Source: Proteobacteria bacterium SG_bin5
Lineage (GTDB): Bacteria; Pseudomonadota; Alphaproteobacteria; Sphingomonadales; Sphingomonadaceae
Length of the DNA stretch: 30,251 nt
Assembly: GCA_002083475.1 (NCBI GenBank)
Contig: LWDI01000084.1
Location: forward strand, 1 to 30,251
Reading direction: 5' to 3'
The notes beneath the pieces were generated by a model. That model searched no databases and was not told where the DNA came from. It saw only the letters and a list, made by a program, of their open reading frames with translations. Made by a program: the position numbers and the translations under genes. Below are positions 15,134-23,978 of this stretch, in pieces. How positions within the stretch are numbered: the first letter of the stretch is position 1; each line of letters opens with the position of its first letter.

Positions 15134-15439
15134 TTACCAGCTCGACTTGGTCACGCCGGGGATGAGCCCCTTGTTCGCGAGTTCGCGCAACTGCACGCGG
15201 CAGAGGCGGAACTTGCGGTAATAGGCCCGCGGGCGGCCGGTCAGCTCGCAGCGGTTGCGGATACGGGTCGGGTTGCCGTTGCGCGGCACTTCCGCCATCT
15301 TGAGGCGCGCGATCAGCCGCTCGGTCTCGTCGAGCGCGCGGTCGTTCGCGATCGCCTTCAGCTTCGCATAGCGGCCGGCATATTTCTTCACCAGCTTCTT
15401 GCGCCGCTCGTTCTTGTTGATCGAACTCAGTTTCGCCAT
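15134..15439 (-). CDS. rpsN: 30S ribosomal protein S14, long zinc-independent type
   Basis: S14 is in the head of the small subunit. The 101-residue product (MAKLSSINKNERRKKLVKKY ... RNRCELTGRPRAYYRKF ... GLIPGVTKSSW) is the long form without the two CxxC zinc motifs of the short 61-residue form, so it does not depend on zinc. The frame is open 12 codons upstream through a family B hairpin, but the family start is the ATG at 15439. It follows rplE by 54 nt, a gap that contains that hairpin. Confidence 0.98.
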   Translation of the reverse strand: MAKLSSINKNERRKKLVKKYAGRYAKLKAIANDRALDETERLIARLKMAEVPRNGNPTRIRNRCELTGRPRAYYRKFRLCRVQLRELANKGLIPGVTKSSW

Positions 15440-15462
15440 GGACTTAAGCTCTTCCTTTAGCT

Positions 15463-15486
15463 CCCTCTCCCGCACGCGGGAGAGGG
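15463..15486. repeat. Family B hairpin between rplE and rpsN
   Basis: CCCTCTCCCG (15463-15472) and CGGGAGAGGG (15477-15486) form a perfect 10-bp stem with a 4-nt loop. The arms are identical to those in the rpmD-rplO cluster at 12891-12914. It occupies nearly half of the 54-nt gap. Confidence 0.75.
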
Positions 15487-15493
15487 CTAGCGG

Positions 15494-16075
15494 TCACGCC
15501 GCCTTCTTTTGGTCAGCCTGGGGCTGGATGAACGGGAAGCCGAACAGCCGAAGCAGTTCGCGCGCTTCCTCATCGGTGTTGGCCGTGGTCGTCACGATCA
15601 CGTCCATGCCGCGGATCTTGTCGATCTTGTCATAGTTGATCTCGGGGAAGATCAGCTGTTCCTTGATACCGCAGGCATAGTTGCCGCGCCCGTCGAACGA
15701 CTTGGGGCTGAGGCCACGGAAGTCGCGGACGCGCGGCAGCGCGATGGTCACGAAGCGGTCGAGAAACTCGTACATCCGCTCGCGGCGCAGCGTCACCTTG
15801 CAGCCGATCGGCATGCCCTCGCGCAGCTTGAACGTCGCGATCGACTTCTTCGCGCGGGTGATCACCGGCTTCTGGCCCGCGATCAGCGCCATTTCGGCGG
15901 CGGCTGTTTCGACCTTCTTCTTGTCCTGCGTCGCTTCGCCCACGCCCATGTTCAGCACGATCTTCTCGATCCGCGGAACTTGCATCGGGTTCTTGTAACC
16001 GAACTTCTCGGTCATCGCCTTGATGATCTGCTCGTCATAGAGCTTCTTCATCCGCGGCACGTAATTGTCAGCCAT
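15494..16075 (-). CDS. rplE: 50S ribosomal protein L5
   Basis: L5 binds 5S rRNA and contacts the P-site tRNA and S13 across the subunit interface. The 193-residue sequence has MKKLYDEQIIKAMTEKFGYKNPMQVPRIEKIVLNMGVGEA, split here over conserved blocks, then RAKKSIATFKLREG and the late RGMDVIVTTTANTDEEARELLRLFGFPF. The start overlaps the end of rplX by 8 nt. A short C-terminal tail (QADQKKAA) exceeds the E. coli length. Confidence 0.98.
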   Translation of the reverse strand: MADNYVPRMKKLYDEQIIKAMTEKFGYKNPMQVPRIEKIVLNMGVGEATQDKKKVETAAAEMALIAGQKPVITRAKKSIATFKLREGMPIGCKVTLRRERMYEFLDRFVTIALPRVRDFRGLSPKSFDGRGNYACGIKEQLIFPEINYDKIDKIRGMDVIVTTTANTDEEARELLRLFGFPFIQPQADQKKAA

Positions 16076-16385
16076 TGATGACCTCCCCGGACTTCACGGC
16101 CACGCGGACCTTCTTGCCGTCGCGCAGTTCGAAGCGGACGCGCGTCGCCTTGCCCGACGCCGGATCGGCGATCGCGACCTTGGAGACGTGCAGCGGCGCT
16201 TCGCTGCGCTCGAGGCCACCCTGCGGGTTGGTTTGGCTCGGCTTGCGGTGGCGGGTCGCGATGTTCACGCCCGAGACGACGACCTTCTCCTCGCGCGGCA
16301 TGGCGAGGGTGACGGTGCCCGTCTTGCCCTTGTCCTTGCCCGAGAGGACGACGACCGTGTCGCCCTTCTTGATCTTGGCGGCCAT
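16068..16385 (-). CDS. rplX: 50S ribosomal protein L24
   Basis: L24 is an assembly initiator of the large subunit. The 105-residue product MAAKIKKGDTVVVLSGKDKG begins with the KOW motif (KGDTVVVLSGKDKGKTG) and contains VVVSGVNIATRHRKPSQ. Length fits. Its ATG at 16385 shares one base with the rplN stop (TAATG) and its stop lies 8 nt inside rplE, which indicates tight coupling. Confidence 0.97.
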   Translation of the reverse strand: MAAKIKKGDTVVVLSGKDKGKTGTVTLAMPREEKVVVSGVNIATRHRKPSQTNPQGGLERSEAPLHVSKVAIADPASGKATRVRFELRDGKKVRVAVKSGEVING

Positions 16386-16753
16386 TACAACACCTCCGGC
16401 GCGAGGCTGATGATCTTCATATGCTGCTTGGCGCGCAGCTCGCGAACCACCGGCCCGAAGATACGGGTGCCGATCGGCTCCTCGTTCTTGTTGACCAGCA
16501 CCGCCGCGTTCGAATCGAAGCGGATCACCGAGCCATCGGGACGACGAATGTCCTTCGCCGTGCGCACGATCACCGCGCGGTGCACGTCGCCCTTCTTCAC
16601 CTTGCCGCGGGGCTGCGCTTCCTTGATGCTGACGACGATGATGTCGCCGACACCGGCCGTGCGACGCTTCGAGCCGCCCAGCACCTTGATGCACTGCACC
16701 CGCTTCGCGCCGCTATTGTCCGCGACGTCGAGATTGGACTGCATTTGGATCAT
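16385..16753 (-). CDS. rplN: 50S ribosomal protein L14
   Basis: L14 lies at the subunit interface next to L19. The 122-residue sequence starts MIQMQSNLDVADNSGAKRVQ and has VKKGDVHRAVIVRTAKDIRR and the ending HMKIISLAPEVL, all typical. The ATG at 16753 matches the usual MIQ start. In this cluster a 142-nt gap with a family A hairpin separates it from rpsQ, which splits the usual S10/spc boundary. Confidence 0.98.
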   Translation of the reverse strand: MIQMQSNLDVADNSGAKRVQCIKVLGGSKRRTAGVGDIIVVSIKEAQPRGKVKKGDVHRAVIVRTAKDIRRPDGSVIRFDSNAAVLVNKNEEPIGTRIFGPVVRELRAKQHMKIISLAPEVL

Positions 16754-16862
16754 CGATCCGCTTCCTTCTCATCTTGGGGTGGATTGCTGACCCAGCCCCG
16801 CCTTCAAACGACTTTTAGCGTCTTGGCCTTCCCGCTCGTGGCGCGCCCGGATGACCGGGAGG

Positions 16863-16880
16863 CCCCGGCCTTCGCCGGGG
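16863..16880. repeat. Family A hairpin between rpsQ and rplN
   Basis: CCCCGGC (16863-16869) and GCCGGGG (16874-16880) form a 7-bp stem with loop CTTC, flanked by GG on the left and CGACGCGCC on the right as in other family A arms. It sits 15 nt downstream of the rpsQ stop at the S10/spc boundary and could act as a partial terminator or processing site. Confidence 0.65.
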
Positions 16881-16895
16881 CGACGCGCCTGGAGA

Positions 16896-17168
16896 TCAGG
16901 CGTCGACGTTGACTCGCTCGGGCATCGCCGCCGCGCTCACGCGCTCGATCACCCGCCAGGTCTTGAGCTTCGAGATCGGGCGCGTCTCCTCGATGCGCAC
17001 GGTCTCGCCCATCTTGAAGACATTCTCTTCGTCATGGGCATGATATTTCTTCGAACGGCGGATGATCTTGCCGTAGAGCGGGTGCTTCACCTTGCGCTCC
17101 ACCAGCACCACCACCGTCTTGTCGGTCTTGTCCGAGACGACGGTCCCGGTCAGCACGCGCTTCGGCAT
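16896..17168 (-). CDS. rpsQ: 30S ribosomal protein S17
   Basis: S17 is an early-binding small-subunit protein. The 90-residue sequence MPKRVLTGTVVSDKTDKTVVV with KVKHPLYGKIIRRSKKYHAHDE and GETVRIEETRPISKLKTWRV covers the family fully. It is the last gene of the S10 operon, 11 nt after rpmC. The ATG at 17168 is the only reasonable start. Confidence 0.98.
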   Translation of the reverse strand: MPKRVLTGTVVSDKTDKTVVVLVERKVKHPLYGKIIRRSKKYHAHDEENVFKMGETVRIEETRPISKLKTWRVIERVSAAAMPERVNVDA

Positions 17169-17179
17169 GGCCTAATTCC

Positions 17180-17395
17180 TCACTTCGCCGCCGAGCGCGC
17201 GCGCTCGGCTTGCAGCGTCTTGATCCGGGCGATCTCGCGGCGCACTTCGCGCACGCGGCTCGGCTTTTCCAGCTGGCTGGTCGCCGCCTGGAAACGCAGG
17301 TTGAACGCCTCGCGCTTCAGCTGGCCGACCGCCTCGACGAGCTGGTCGTCGCTCTGGCCGCGCAGGTCCGCGACACGGTTGCTGATCTTGCTCAT
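17180..17395 (-). CDS. rpmC: 50S ribosomal protein L29
   Basis: L29 sits near the peptide exit tunnel and helps bind trigger factor and SRP. The 71-residue product MSKISNRVADLRGQSDDQLV with LKREAFNLRFQAATSQLEKPSRVREVRREIARIKT in adjoining blocks has the two-helix build of the family. Its start is 2 nt after the rplP stop. The upstream part of this open frame is out-of-frame rplP sequence and does not belong to the protein. Confidence 0.97.
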   Translation of the reverse strand: MSKISNRVADLRGQSDDQLVEAVGQLKREAFNLRFQAATSQLEKPSRVREVRREIARIKTLQAERARSAAK

Positions 17396-17397
17396 GC

Positions 17398-17829
17398 TCA
17401 ACCTTCCAGGTGCGAGGTGTCGCCCAAACGCGCGACGACCTTGGTCTTGATCGGCAGCTTCATCGCCGCGCGCTCGAACGCGACCGCGGCGACCGGACCC
17501 GGCACGCCGTCGAGCTCGAAAAGAATACGGCCCGGCTTCACCCGCGCCGCCCAGAATTCCGGGCTGCCCTTGCCCGAGCCCATGCGGACTTCGGCGGGCT
17601 TGGACGAGACCGGCACGTCCGGGAAAATGCGGATCCACAAACGCCCCTGGCGCTTGATGTGGCGCGTGATCGCGCGGCGGGCCGCCTCGATCTGGCGCGC
17701 GGTGATCCGCTCGGGCTCGAGCGCCTTCAGCCCGTAGGAGCCGAAGTTGAGCGACGAGCCGCCCTTGGCGTCGCCATGGATGCGGCCCTTGAAGGCCTTG
17801 CGGAATTTGGTGCGCTTGGGTTGCAGCAT
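17398..17829 (-). CDS. rplP: 50S ribosomal protein L16
   Basis: L16 lies at the A-site of the large subunit and assists tRNA accommodation. The 143-residue sequence starts MLQPKRTKFRKAFKGRIHG and has LEPERITARQIEAARRAITRHIKRQGRLWIRIFPD, in adjoining blocks, and the signature VPVSSKPAEVRMGSGKG. Length is normal. It starts 12 nt after rpsC and ends 2 nt before rpmC. Confidence 0.98.
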   Translation of the reverse strand: MLQPKRTKFRKAFKGRIHGDAKGGSSLNFGSYGLKALEPERITARQIEAARRAITRHIKRQGRLWIRIFPDVPVSSKPAEVRMGSGKGSPEFWAARVKPGRILFELDGVPGPVAAVAFERAAMKLPIKTKVVARLGDTSHLEG

Positions 17830-17841
17830 CGGTCCTAATCC

Positions 17842-18549
17842 TTAGCGACGGTCGTCGCGCGCCGGGCGCACGCCCGAGGTCTGCGCTTCCATCATCAGCC
17901 GGTCCTGCGCCATCGGATCATGGCCCAGGATTTCGCCCTTGAAGATCCACACCTTCACGCCGCACACGCCATAAGCGGTGTGCGCCTGCGCTTCGGCATA
18001 ATCGACGTTGGCGCGCAGCGTGTGCAGCGGCACGCGGCCTTCGCGATACCATTCGCTGCGCGCGATTTCGGCGCCACCGAGGCGGCCGCCGCAGTTGATC
18101 CGGATGCCCTCGGCGCCCAGCCGCAGCGCCGACTGCACCGCGCGCTTCATCGCGCGACGAAAGGCGATCCGGCGCTCGAGCTGATCGGCGACGCCCTGCG
18201 CCACCAGCTTCGCGTCGATCTCGGGCTTGCGGATCTCGACGATGTTCAACGACACTTCCGACGCGGTCATCGCCGAGAGCTTCTTCTTCAGCTTCTCGAT
18301 GTCCGCGCCCTTCTTGCCGATGATCACGCCCGGGCGCGCGGCGAAGATGGAAATGCGGCACAGCTTCGCCGGACGATCGATCACCACCTTGGAGATCGCC
18401 GCCTGCGGCAAAGTTTCCAGGATGAACTGGCGGATCTTCAGATCCTCCAGCAGCAGCCGTCCGTAATCGGCGCCGTCGGCATACCAACGGCTGTCCCAGG
18501 TGCGGTTGATCTGCAGGCGCAGACCGATCGGGTTCGATTTTTGGCCCAT
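17842..18549 (-). CDS. rpsC: 30S ribosomal protein S3
   Basis: S3 forms part of the mRNA entry channel and its helicase centre. The 235-residue protein starts MGQKSNPIGLRLQINRTWDSRW and contains the KH-domain GxxG loop in PGVIIGKKGADIEKLKKKL. The later blocks GAEGIRINCGGRLGGAEIARSEWYREGRVPLHTLRA (split) and GVKVWIFKGEIL are typical. Its ATG shares one base with the rplV stop (TAATG). Confidence 0.98.
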   Translation of the reverse strand: MGQKSNPIGLRLQINRTWDSRWYADGADYGRLLLEDLKIRQFILETLPQAAISKVVIDRPAKLCRISIFAARPGVIIGKKGADIEKLKKKLSAMTASEVSLNIVEIRKPEIDAKLVAQGVADQLERRIAFRRAMKRAVQSALRLGAEGIRINCGGRLGGAEIARSEWYREGRVPLHTLRANVDYAEAQAHTAYGVCGVKVWIFKGEILGHDPMAQDRLMMEAQTSGVRPARDDRR

Positions 18550-18929
18550 TATGCTTCTTCCTGCACTTCGCGCACCACGATCCGCAGCCGCGAGAAGGGC
18601 TTGAGGATACGCGTCGACTTGCCGCGGCCGCGCGTGGCGAACCGCTTCATCGTGATCGACTTGCCCACGCTCGCCTCCGCCACGACCAGCGCGTCGACGT
18701 CGAGATTGTGGTTGTTCTCGGCGTTCGCGATCGCCGAGGCGAGCACCTTGCGCGCCTCGACCGCCATCGCCTTGGTCGAGAATTGCAGGATGCTCATCGC
18801 CTCGCCCGCGCGCCGGCCGCGGATCAGCCCCGCGACCAGGTTGAGCTTCTGCGCCGAGCCGCGGATCTGCGTGTTCACCGCGAGCGCCTCGTTATCCGCC
18901 ACGCGGCGGGGAGCTGCTTGCTTGCCCAT
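18549..18929 (-). CDS. rplV: 50S ribosomal protein L22
   Basis: L22 lines the nascent peptide tunnel with its extended beta-hairpin. The 126-residue sequence has RGSAQKLNLVAGLIRGRRAGEA and the hairpin region EASVGKSITMKRFATRGRGKSTRILKPFSRL in two blocks. I see no obvious deletion in the loop. The ATG overlaps the rpsS stop by 1 nt and the stop overlaps the rpsC start by 1 nt. Confidence 0.98.
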   Translation of the reverse strand: MGKQAAPRRVADNEALAVNTQIRGSAQKLNLVAGLIRGRRAGEAMSILQFSTKAMAVEARKVLASAIANAENNHNLDVDALVVAEASVGKSITMKRFATRGRGKSTRILKPFSRLRIVVREVQEEA

Positions 18930-19207
18930 TAGCGCTTGCCCTTCTTGTCGGCGGCGTGGCCCGGGAAATAGCGCGTCGGCGCGAATTCGCCGAGCTTCAT
19001 GCCGACCATGTCTTCGTTGACCGAAACCGGCACGAACTTGCGGCCATTATAGACGTTGAACGTCAGGCCGACGAAATCGGGCAGGATCGTCGAGCGGCGC
19101 GACCAGGTCTTGATCGGCCCCGCGCGCGTGCCGGCCTCTTGCGCGGCCTGCGCCTTTTTCAGCAGATGCAGGTCCACGAACGGACCCTTCCAAACCGAGC
19201 GAGCCAT
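18929..19207 (-). CDS. rpsS: 30S ribosomal protein S19
   Basis: S19 pairs with S13 in the head of the small subunit and contacts A- and P-site tRNA. The 92-residue sequence starts MARSVWKGPFVDLHLLKKAQ and has the signature KTWSRRSTILPDFVGLTFNVYNG with GMKLGEFAPTRYFPGHAADKKGKR at the end. It starts 3 nt after rplB and overlaps rplV by 1 nt. Confidence 0.98.
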   Translation of the reverse strand: MARSVWKGPFVDLHLLKKAQAAQEAGTRAGPIKTWSRRSTILPDFVGLTFNVYNGRKFVPVSVNEDMVGMKLGEFAPTRYFPGHAADKKGKR

Positions 19208-19210
19208 CGA

Positions 19211-20062
19211 TCAGCCCTTCTTCTTCGCGTGGCGGCTACGGATGATCATCTTGTCCGTCGCCTTGTTGTGGCGGGTGCGCGCACCCTTGGTCGGCTTGCC
19301 CCACGGGGTCACCGGATGGCGACCGCCCGAGGTCCGGCCTTCACCACCGCCGTGCGGGTGATCGACCGGGTTCTTGGCGACGCCGCGCGTCAGCGGGCGC
19401 TTGCCCAGCCAACGGTTGCGGCCGGCCTTCGCCAGATATTGGTTGGCATTGTCGGGGTTCGACACCGCGCCCACCGTCGCCATGCAATCGCTGCGGATAT
19501 AGCGCTGCTCGCCCGAGTTCAGGCGGATCATCACCATGCCCTTGTCGCGGCCGACGATCTGCACATAGGTGCCCGCCGAGCGCGCCAGCTGACCGCCCTT
19601 GCCCGGCTTCATCTCCACATTGTGGCAGATGGTGCCGACCGGCATTTGGCCCAGTTCCATGGCGTTGCCCGGCTTCACGTCGGTCTTCTTGCCGGCGATC
19701 ACCTTGTCGCCCACCGCGAGCCGCTGCGGCGCCAGGATATAGGCGAGCCGTTCCTTGCCGGCTTCGTCCGCGCCATAGTTCACCAGCGCGATGAAAGCGG
19801 TGCGGTTGGGATCATATTCGATCCGCTCGACCGTACCCTCGACGTCCCACAGGCGGCGCTTGAAATCGATGATGCGATAGCGCTGCTTGTGACCGCCGCC
19901 GATGCCGCGCGAGGTGACATGGCCCTTGTTGTTGCGGCCACCCGTCTTGCGCTTGCCTTCGGTGAGCGCCTTGACCGGCGCGCCCTTGTGCAGGCCAGCG
20001 CGATCGACCAGGATCAGGCCGCGCCGCGCGGGGCTCGTCGGGTTATAATGTTTGAGTGCCAT
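19211..20062 (-). CDS. rplB: 50S ribosomal protein L2
   Basis: L2 is one of the most conserved large-subunit proteins and supports the peptidyl transferase centre and subunit joining. The 283-residue protein has MALKHYNPTSPARRGLI, TGGRNNKGHVTSRGIGGGHKQRYRIIDFKR in two blocks and the near-invariant C-terminal VAKNPVDHPHGGGEGRTSGG with the functionally important histidine. It lies 4 nt after rplW. Confidence 0.98.
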   Translation of the reverse strand: MALKHYNPTSPARRGLILVDRAGLHKGAPVKALTEGKRKTGGRNNKGHVTSRGIGGGHKQRYRIIDFKRRLWDVEGTVERIEYDPNRTAFIALVNYGADEAGKERLAYILAPQRLAVGDKVIAGKKTDVKPGNAMELGQMPVGTICHNVEMKPGKGGQLARSAGTYVQIVGRDKGMVMIRLNSGEQRYIRSDCMATVGAVSNPDNANQYLAKAGRNRWLGKRPLTRGVAKNPVDHPHGGGEGRTSGGRHPVTPWGKPTKGARTRHNKATDKMIIRSRHAKKKG

Positions 20063-20066
20063 CGCC

Positions 20067-20378
20067 TCAGATCCCCGTCGTCACGTCGATCGATTGGCCC
20101 TCTTGCAGGGTCACGATCGCTTTTTTCACGTCCGAGCGCGTATAGGTCTCGCCCTTCCAGCGCTTGGTCTTGCCCTTCTGGACGATGGTGTTCACGCCCG
20201 TCACCGAGACATCGAACAGCGCTTCGACCGCCGCCTTGATCTCGGGCTTGGTCGCGTCGCGCGCGACCTTGAAGACGACCGCGTTATGCTCGCTGAGCAG
20301 CGTCGCCTTTTCGGTGATGTGCGGGGCGACGATCACGTCGTAATGACGCGCGTCGACCGCCTTGCCCTTCTTAGCCAT
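20067..20378 (-). CDS. rplW: 50S ribosomal protein L23
   Basis: L23 sits at the tunnel exit and is the main docking point for trigger factor and SRP. The 103-residue sequence has HYDVIVAPHITEKATLLSEHN, VEALFDVSVTGVNTI and KTKRWKGETYTRSDVKKAIV as conserved blocks. The ATG lies 8 nt inside the 3' end of rplD (ATGGCTAA), so the two are translationally coupled. Confidence 0.98.
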   Translation of the reverse strand: MAKKGKAVDARHYDVIVAPHITEKATLLSEHNAVVFKVARDATKPEIKAAVEALFDVSVTGVNTIVQKGKTKRWKGETYTRSDVKKAIVTLQEGQSIDVTTGI

Positions 20379-21003
20379 TGAAGCGCGCCTCCAGCTTTTC
20401 GACCGCGGCGCGGCTGAGCACCAGCGTATCGGCCTTCAAAATGTCGTACACATTGGCGCCAGCGGCCGGCAGCACGTCGATCGCGTAGATGTTGCCGGCG
20501 GCGAGCGCGAAGCTCGGCTCGACTTGCTCGCCGTCGATCACCAGCGCGCGCTTGGCGCCCAGCGCCTCGAAGCTCTTGGCGAGCACCGCCGTCTTGGCGT
20601 TCTCGATCGCAAGGCTATCGGCGACGATCAGCTTGCCTTCCTTGGCCTTGGCCGAGAGCGCCATCTTCAGGCCCAAAGCGCGGACCTTCTTGTTGAGCGA
20701 CGGATTGAAATCGCGCGCGCGGGCGCCGTGCGCCTTACCGCCGCCGATGAACACCGGCGCGCGGCGATCGCCGTGACGGGCGGTGCCGCCGCCCTTCTGG
20801 CGGCCGAGCTTCTTGCCGGTACGCGCGACATCGGCGCGCTCGCGGGTCGCGCGGGCGGTGCCGCGACGCTTTTCGAGCTGCCAGGTGACGACGCGGTGCA
20901 GAATGTCCGCGCGCGGCTCGAGCCCGAACACGTCGTCGCGCAGCTCGATCTCGTCGCTGCCGGGGGTGAACCCATCGGCGAGGGTGGAAATTTGAATCTT
21001 CAT
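20371..21003 (-). CDS. rplD: 50S ribosomal protein L4
   Basis: L4 contributes a long loop to the peptide tunnel and in E. coli also represses the S10 operon. The 210-residue protein has GTARATRERADVARTGKKLGRQKGGGTARHGDRRAPVFIGGGKAHG in split blocks, the positively charged tunnel loop. The C-terminal segment DILKADTLVLSRAAVEKLE is typical. It starts 5 nt after rplC and overlaps rplW by 8 nt. Whether it represses its own operon here is unknown. Confidence 0.98.
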   Translation of the reverse strand: MKIQISTLADGFTPGSDEIELRDDVFGLEPRADILHRVVTWQLEKRRGTARATRERADVARTGKKLGRQKGGGTARHGDRRAPVFIGGGKAHGARARDFNPSLNKKVRALGLKMALSAKAKEGKLIVADSLAIENAKTAVLAKSFEALGAKRALVIDGEQVEPSFALAAGNIYAIDVLPAAGANVYDILKADTLVLSRAAVEKLEARFNG

Positions 21004-21008
21004 GACGA

Positions 21009-21755
21009 TCAGCCCTCCTGGCCCGCGGCGTCGGTCGCCGGCGCTTGCTCAGCGGGCGTCTCGGCGGGCTGGTTGGTGTTGGCGGCGCGGATCGCGGCCG
21101 GATAGGGCACGCCCTCGGGCGCCTTCACCTTCACCGCGTCCTTCACGATCAGCCAGCCGCCCTTCGAGCCCGGCACCGAGCCTTTCAGGAAAATCAGGCC
21201 GCGCTCGACATCGGTCGAGACGACTTCGAGATTCTGCTGGGTGCGCTGACGGTCGCCCATATGGCCGGCCATCTTCTTGTTCTTGAAGACCTTGCCCGGA
21301 TCCTGGCGGTTGCCGGTCGAGCCGTGCGAGCGGTGCGAAACCGAGACGCCGTGGGTCGCGCGCAAACCGCCGAAGCCCCAGCGCTTCATCGCGCCGGCGA
21401 AACCCTTGCCCTGGGTATAGCCCTGGACGTCGACCAGCTGGCCGGGGACGAAATGATCGGCGGCGATTTCGGCGCCGACGTCGAGCAGCGCATCCTCGCT
21501 CACGCGGAATTCGCGCACGATCGCCTTCGGCTCCACTTCGGCCTTGCCGAAATGGCCGCGCTGCGGCTTGGCGACGTTCTTCGCCTTGGCCGTACCCGCG
21601 CCGAGCTGGACCGCGACATAGCCATCGCGATCGGCCTCGCGACGCGCGACGACCTGAAGCTTTTCGAGCTGGAGAACGGTGACCGGCACGTGCCGACCGT
21701 CCTCCTGAAACAAACGGGTCATGCCCATTTTCTTCGCGATCACGCCAGTGCGCAT
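21009..21755 (-). CDS. rplC: 50S ribosomal protein L3
   Basis: L3 is an assembly initiator that reaches toward the peptidyl transferase centre. The 248-residue protein starts MRTGVIAKKMGMTRLFQEDG and has the central HGVSVSHRSHGSTGNRQDPG and KVFKNKKMAGHMGDRQRTQQ. A roughly 25-residue Ala/Pro/Glu/Gln-rich tail (after AAIRAANTNQ) extends it beyond the E. coli length of about 209. The frame stays open 52 codons upstream, but the start at 21755 has an excellent GGAGG (21763-21767) 7 nt before it and begins the conserved sequence. A structured 329-nt gap separates it from rpsJ. Confidence 0.98.
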   Translation of the reverse strand: MRTGVIAKKMGMTRLFQEDGRHVPVTVLQLEKLQVVARREADRDGYVAVQLGAGTAKAKNVAKPQRGHFGKAEVEPKAIVREFRVSEDALLDVGAEIAADHFVPGQLVDVQGYTQGKGFAGAMKRWGFGGLRATHGVSVSHRSHGSTGNRQDPGKVFKNKKMAGHMGDRQRTQQNLEVVSTDVERGLIFLKGSVPGSKGGWLIVKDAVKVKAPEGVPYPAAIRAANTNQPAETPAEQAPATDAAGQEG

Positions 21756-21777
21756 GATCCTACCTCCAAATGCAGAG

Positions 21778-21936
21778 GCCCGCCCGGAACCATTTCCCGG
21801 CGGGCATACCCAGCCCATAAAATGAAGCGCGCCCCGTCCCGGGCTGGTGCCCGGTTGCCCGGGCGCGACGGGGGACGCTGACCCGGCGCATGAGCGCCGG
21901 CGGTATCCCAAGCATGACCCACCCGGCGGGTGGGTC
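21778..21936. repeat. Hairpin array upstream of rplC
   Basis: Four strong hairpins in a row fill the half of the rpsJ-rplC gap nearest rplC. They are 21778-21805 (11 paired bases, one mismatch), 21832-21873 (outer CCCCGTC/GACGGGG with inner CCGGGC/GCCCGG), 21883-21900 (CCGGCGC/GCGCCGG) and 21916-21936 (GACCCACCC/GGGTGGGTC). The first ends about 10 nt before the rplC ribosome binding site on the mRNA. No reading frame is supported here. Confidence 0.6.
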
Positions 21937-21943
21937 GTGCGCA

Positions 21944-22030
21944 GTCCCCGCGAAAGCGGGGACCGCGCGGTTCCGGGAGGGCCATCGAGATGACCGCTTC
22001 ACCGGTGAAAGGCCCCGGCTTTCGCCGGGG
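21944..22030. repeat. Family A repeat pair between rpsJ and rplC
   Basis: GTCCCCGC/GCGGGGAC (21944-21963, loop GAAA) and CCCCGGC/GCCGGGG (22013-22030, loop TTTC) are the two halves of a family A element, followed by CGACGCC. The pair spans about the same length as the 82-bp copies but is more diverged in the middle. From 22031 to 22084 I see nothing definable. Confidence 0.65.
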
Positions 22031-22084
22031 CGACGCCTTAAGGGATAAGGCGCGAATCCTTGTTCCCGTGGGAGAGCGGCGCGC

Positions 22085-22393
22085 TTACGCCAGCTTGATC
22101 TCCACGTCAACGCCCGCCGCGAGATCGAGCTTCATCAGCGCGTCGACCGTCTGCGGGGTCGGCTGCACGATGTCGAGCATGCGCTTATAGGTGCGCACCT
22201 CGAACTGCTCGCGCGACTTTTTGTCGATATGCGGGCCACGGTTGACCGTGAACTTCTCGATGCGCGTCGGCAGCGGGATCGGACCCCGGATGAGCGCGCC
22301 CGTGCGGCGAGCGGTGTCGGCGATGTCGCCGGTCGCTTGATCGAGCACGCGATGATCGAACGCCTTCAGGCGAATGCGGATATTCGAGTCCAT
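22085..22393 (-). CDS. rpsJ: 30S ribosomal protein S10
   Basis: S10 is a small-subunit head protein that also acts in transcription antitermination with NusB. The 102-residue sequence has IRIRLKAFDHRVLDQATGDI, GALIRGPIPLPTRIEKFTVNRGPHIDKKSREQFE in two blocks and the ending LAAGVDVEIKLA. It is the first gene of the S10 operon. A 195-nt gap with a terminator-like hairpin separates it from tuf, but I could not find a convincing promoter for it there. Confidence 0.98.
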   Translation of the reverse strand: MDSNIRIRLKAFDHRVLDQATGDIADTARRTGALIRGPIPLPTRIEKFTVNRGPHIDKKSREQFEVRTYKRMLDIVQPTPQTVDALMKLDLAAGVDVEIKLA

Positions 22394-22441
22394 AATCCCT
22401 ACCGATGCGAAAGAGCGCGCCGCCCTCGCGTTCGACTTTTC

Positions 22442-22500
22442 CCGTCATGCCGGCAAAGCCGACACCTCCCGGATCATCGAGACCCCGGCCTTCGCCGGGG
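22442..22500. repeat. Degenerate family A repeat between tuf and rpsJ
   Basis: CCCCGGC (22483-22489) and GCCGGGG (22494-22500) form the intact right-hand arm. The left part (about 22442-22465, GTCATGCCGGCAAAGCCGACA) looks like a mutated left-hand arm. It lies in the leader region of rpsJ. Confidence 0.5.
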
Positions 22501-22542
22501 CAACGCGAACACGGCAAAAAATAAGCCTTACACAAATAGCAA

Positions 22543-22574
22543 CCGCCCGACTCCCCTCGCGGGGAATCGGGCGG
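22543..22574 (-). terminator. Hairpin terminator candidate downstream of tuf
   Basis: CCGCCCGA (22543-22550) pairs with TCGGGCGG (22567-22574) and CCCC (22553-22556) with GGGG (22561-22564), around a short loop. It lies 15 nt after the tuf stop. The T tract on the minus strand is weak and broken (TTGCTATTTG), so read-through into rpsJ is possible. Confidence 0.6.
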
Positions 22575-22588
22575 TGCCGCGTGCTATA

Positions 22589-23779
<1,191 letters not shown>

Positions 23780-23909
23780 TTCTTCCTCTGTCTATCAAAC
23801 CGAACCGCCGCCGGGCGAACGGCCTTACGAACCCGTCTTCGTCTGAATCGGGACTTGCTGGCCCCAAAAAACGACCACCGGCCCATGGCGGACCGGCGAT
23901 GAAGGCGCG

Positions 23910-23938
23910 CCTTTAGCCCAAGCGTGCCGGGATGGCTA
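23910..23938 (-). promoter_or_regulatory. Promoter candidate 1 for tuf
   Basis: On the minus strand TAGCCA (23933-23938) and TAAAGG (23910-23915) are 17 bp apart, and a GCGCGCC segment follows. The -10 plus discriminator closely resembles the one proposed upstream of rpsL (TAAGGG followed by CGCGCG). The implied leader is about 125 nt. The -35 box is weak (4 of 6). Confidence 0.35.
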
Positions 23939-23978
23939 GAGCGAATTTCGCCTTCGACTCCGCGGCTCACGGATGGGC

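Noticed and set aside
22394..22588. S10-leader type regulatory RNA upstream of rpsJ
   Set aside because: The region holds a tuf terminator candidate and a degenerate repeat, but I could not recognise any fold like the E. coli S10 leader.
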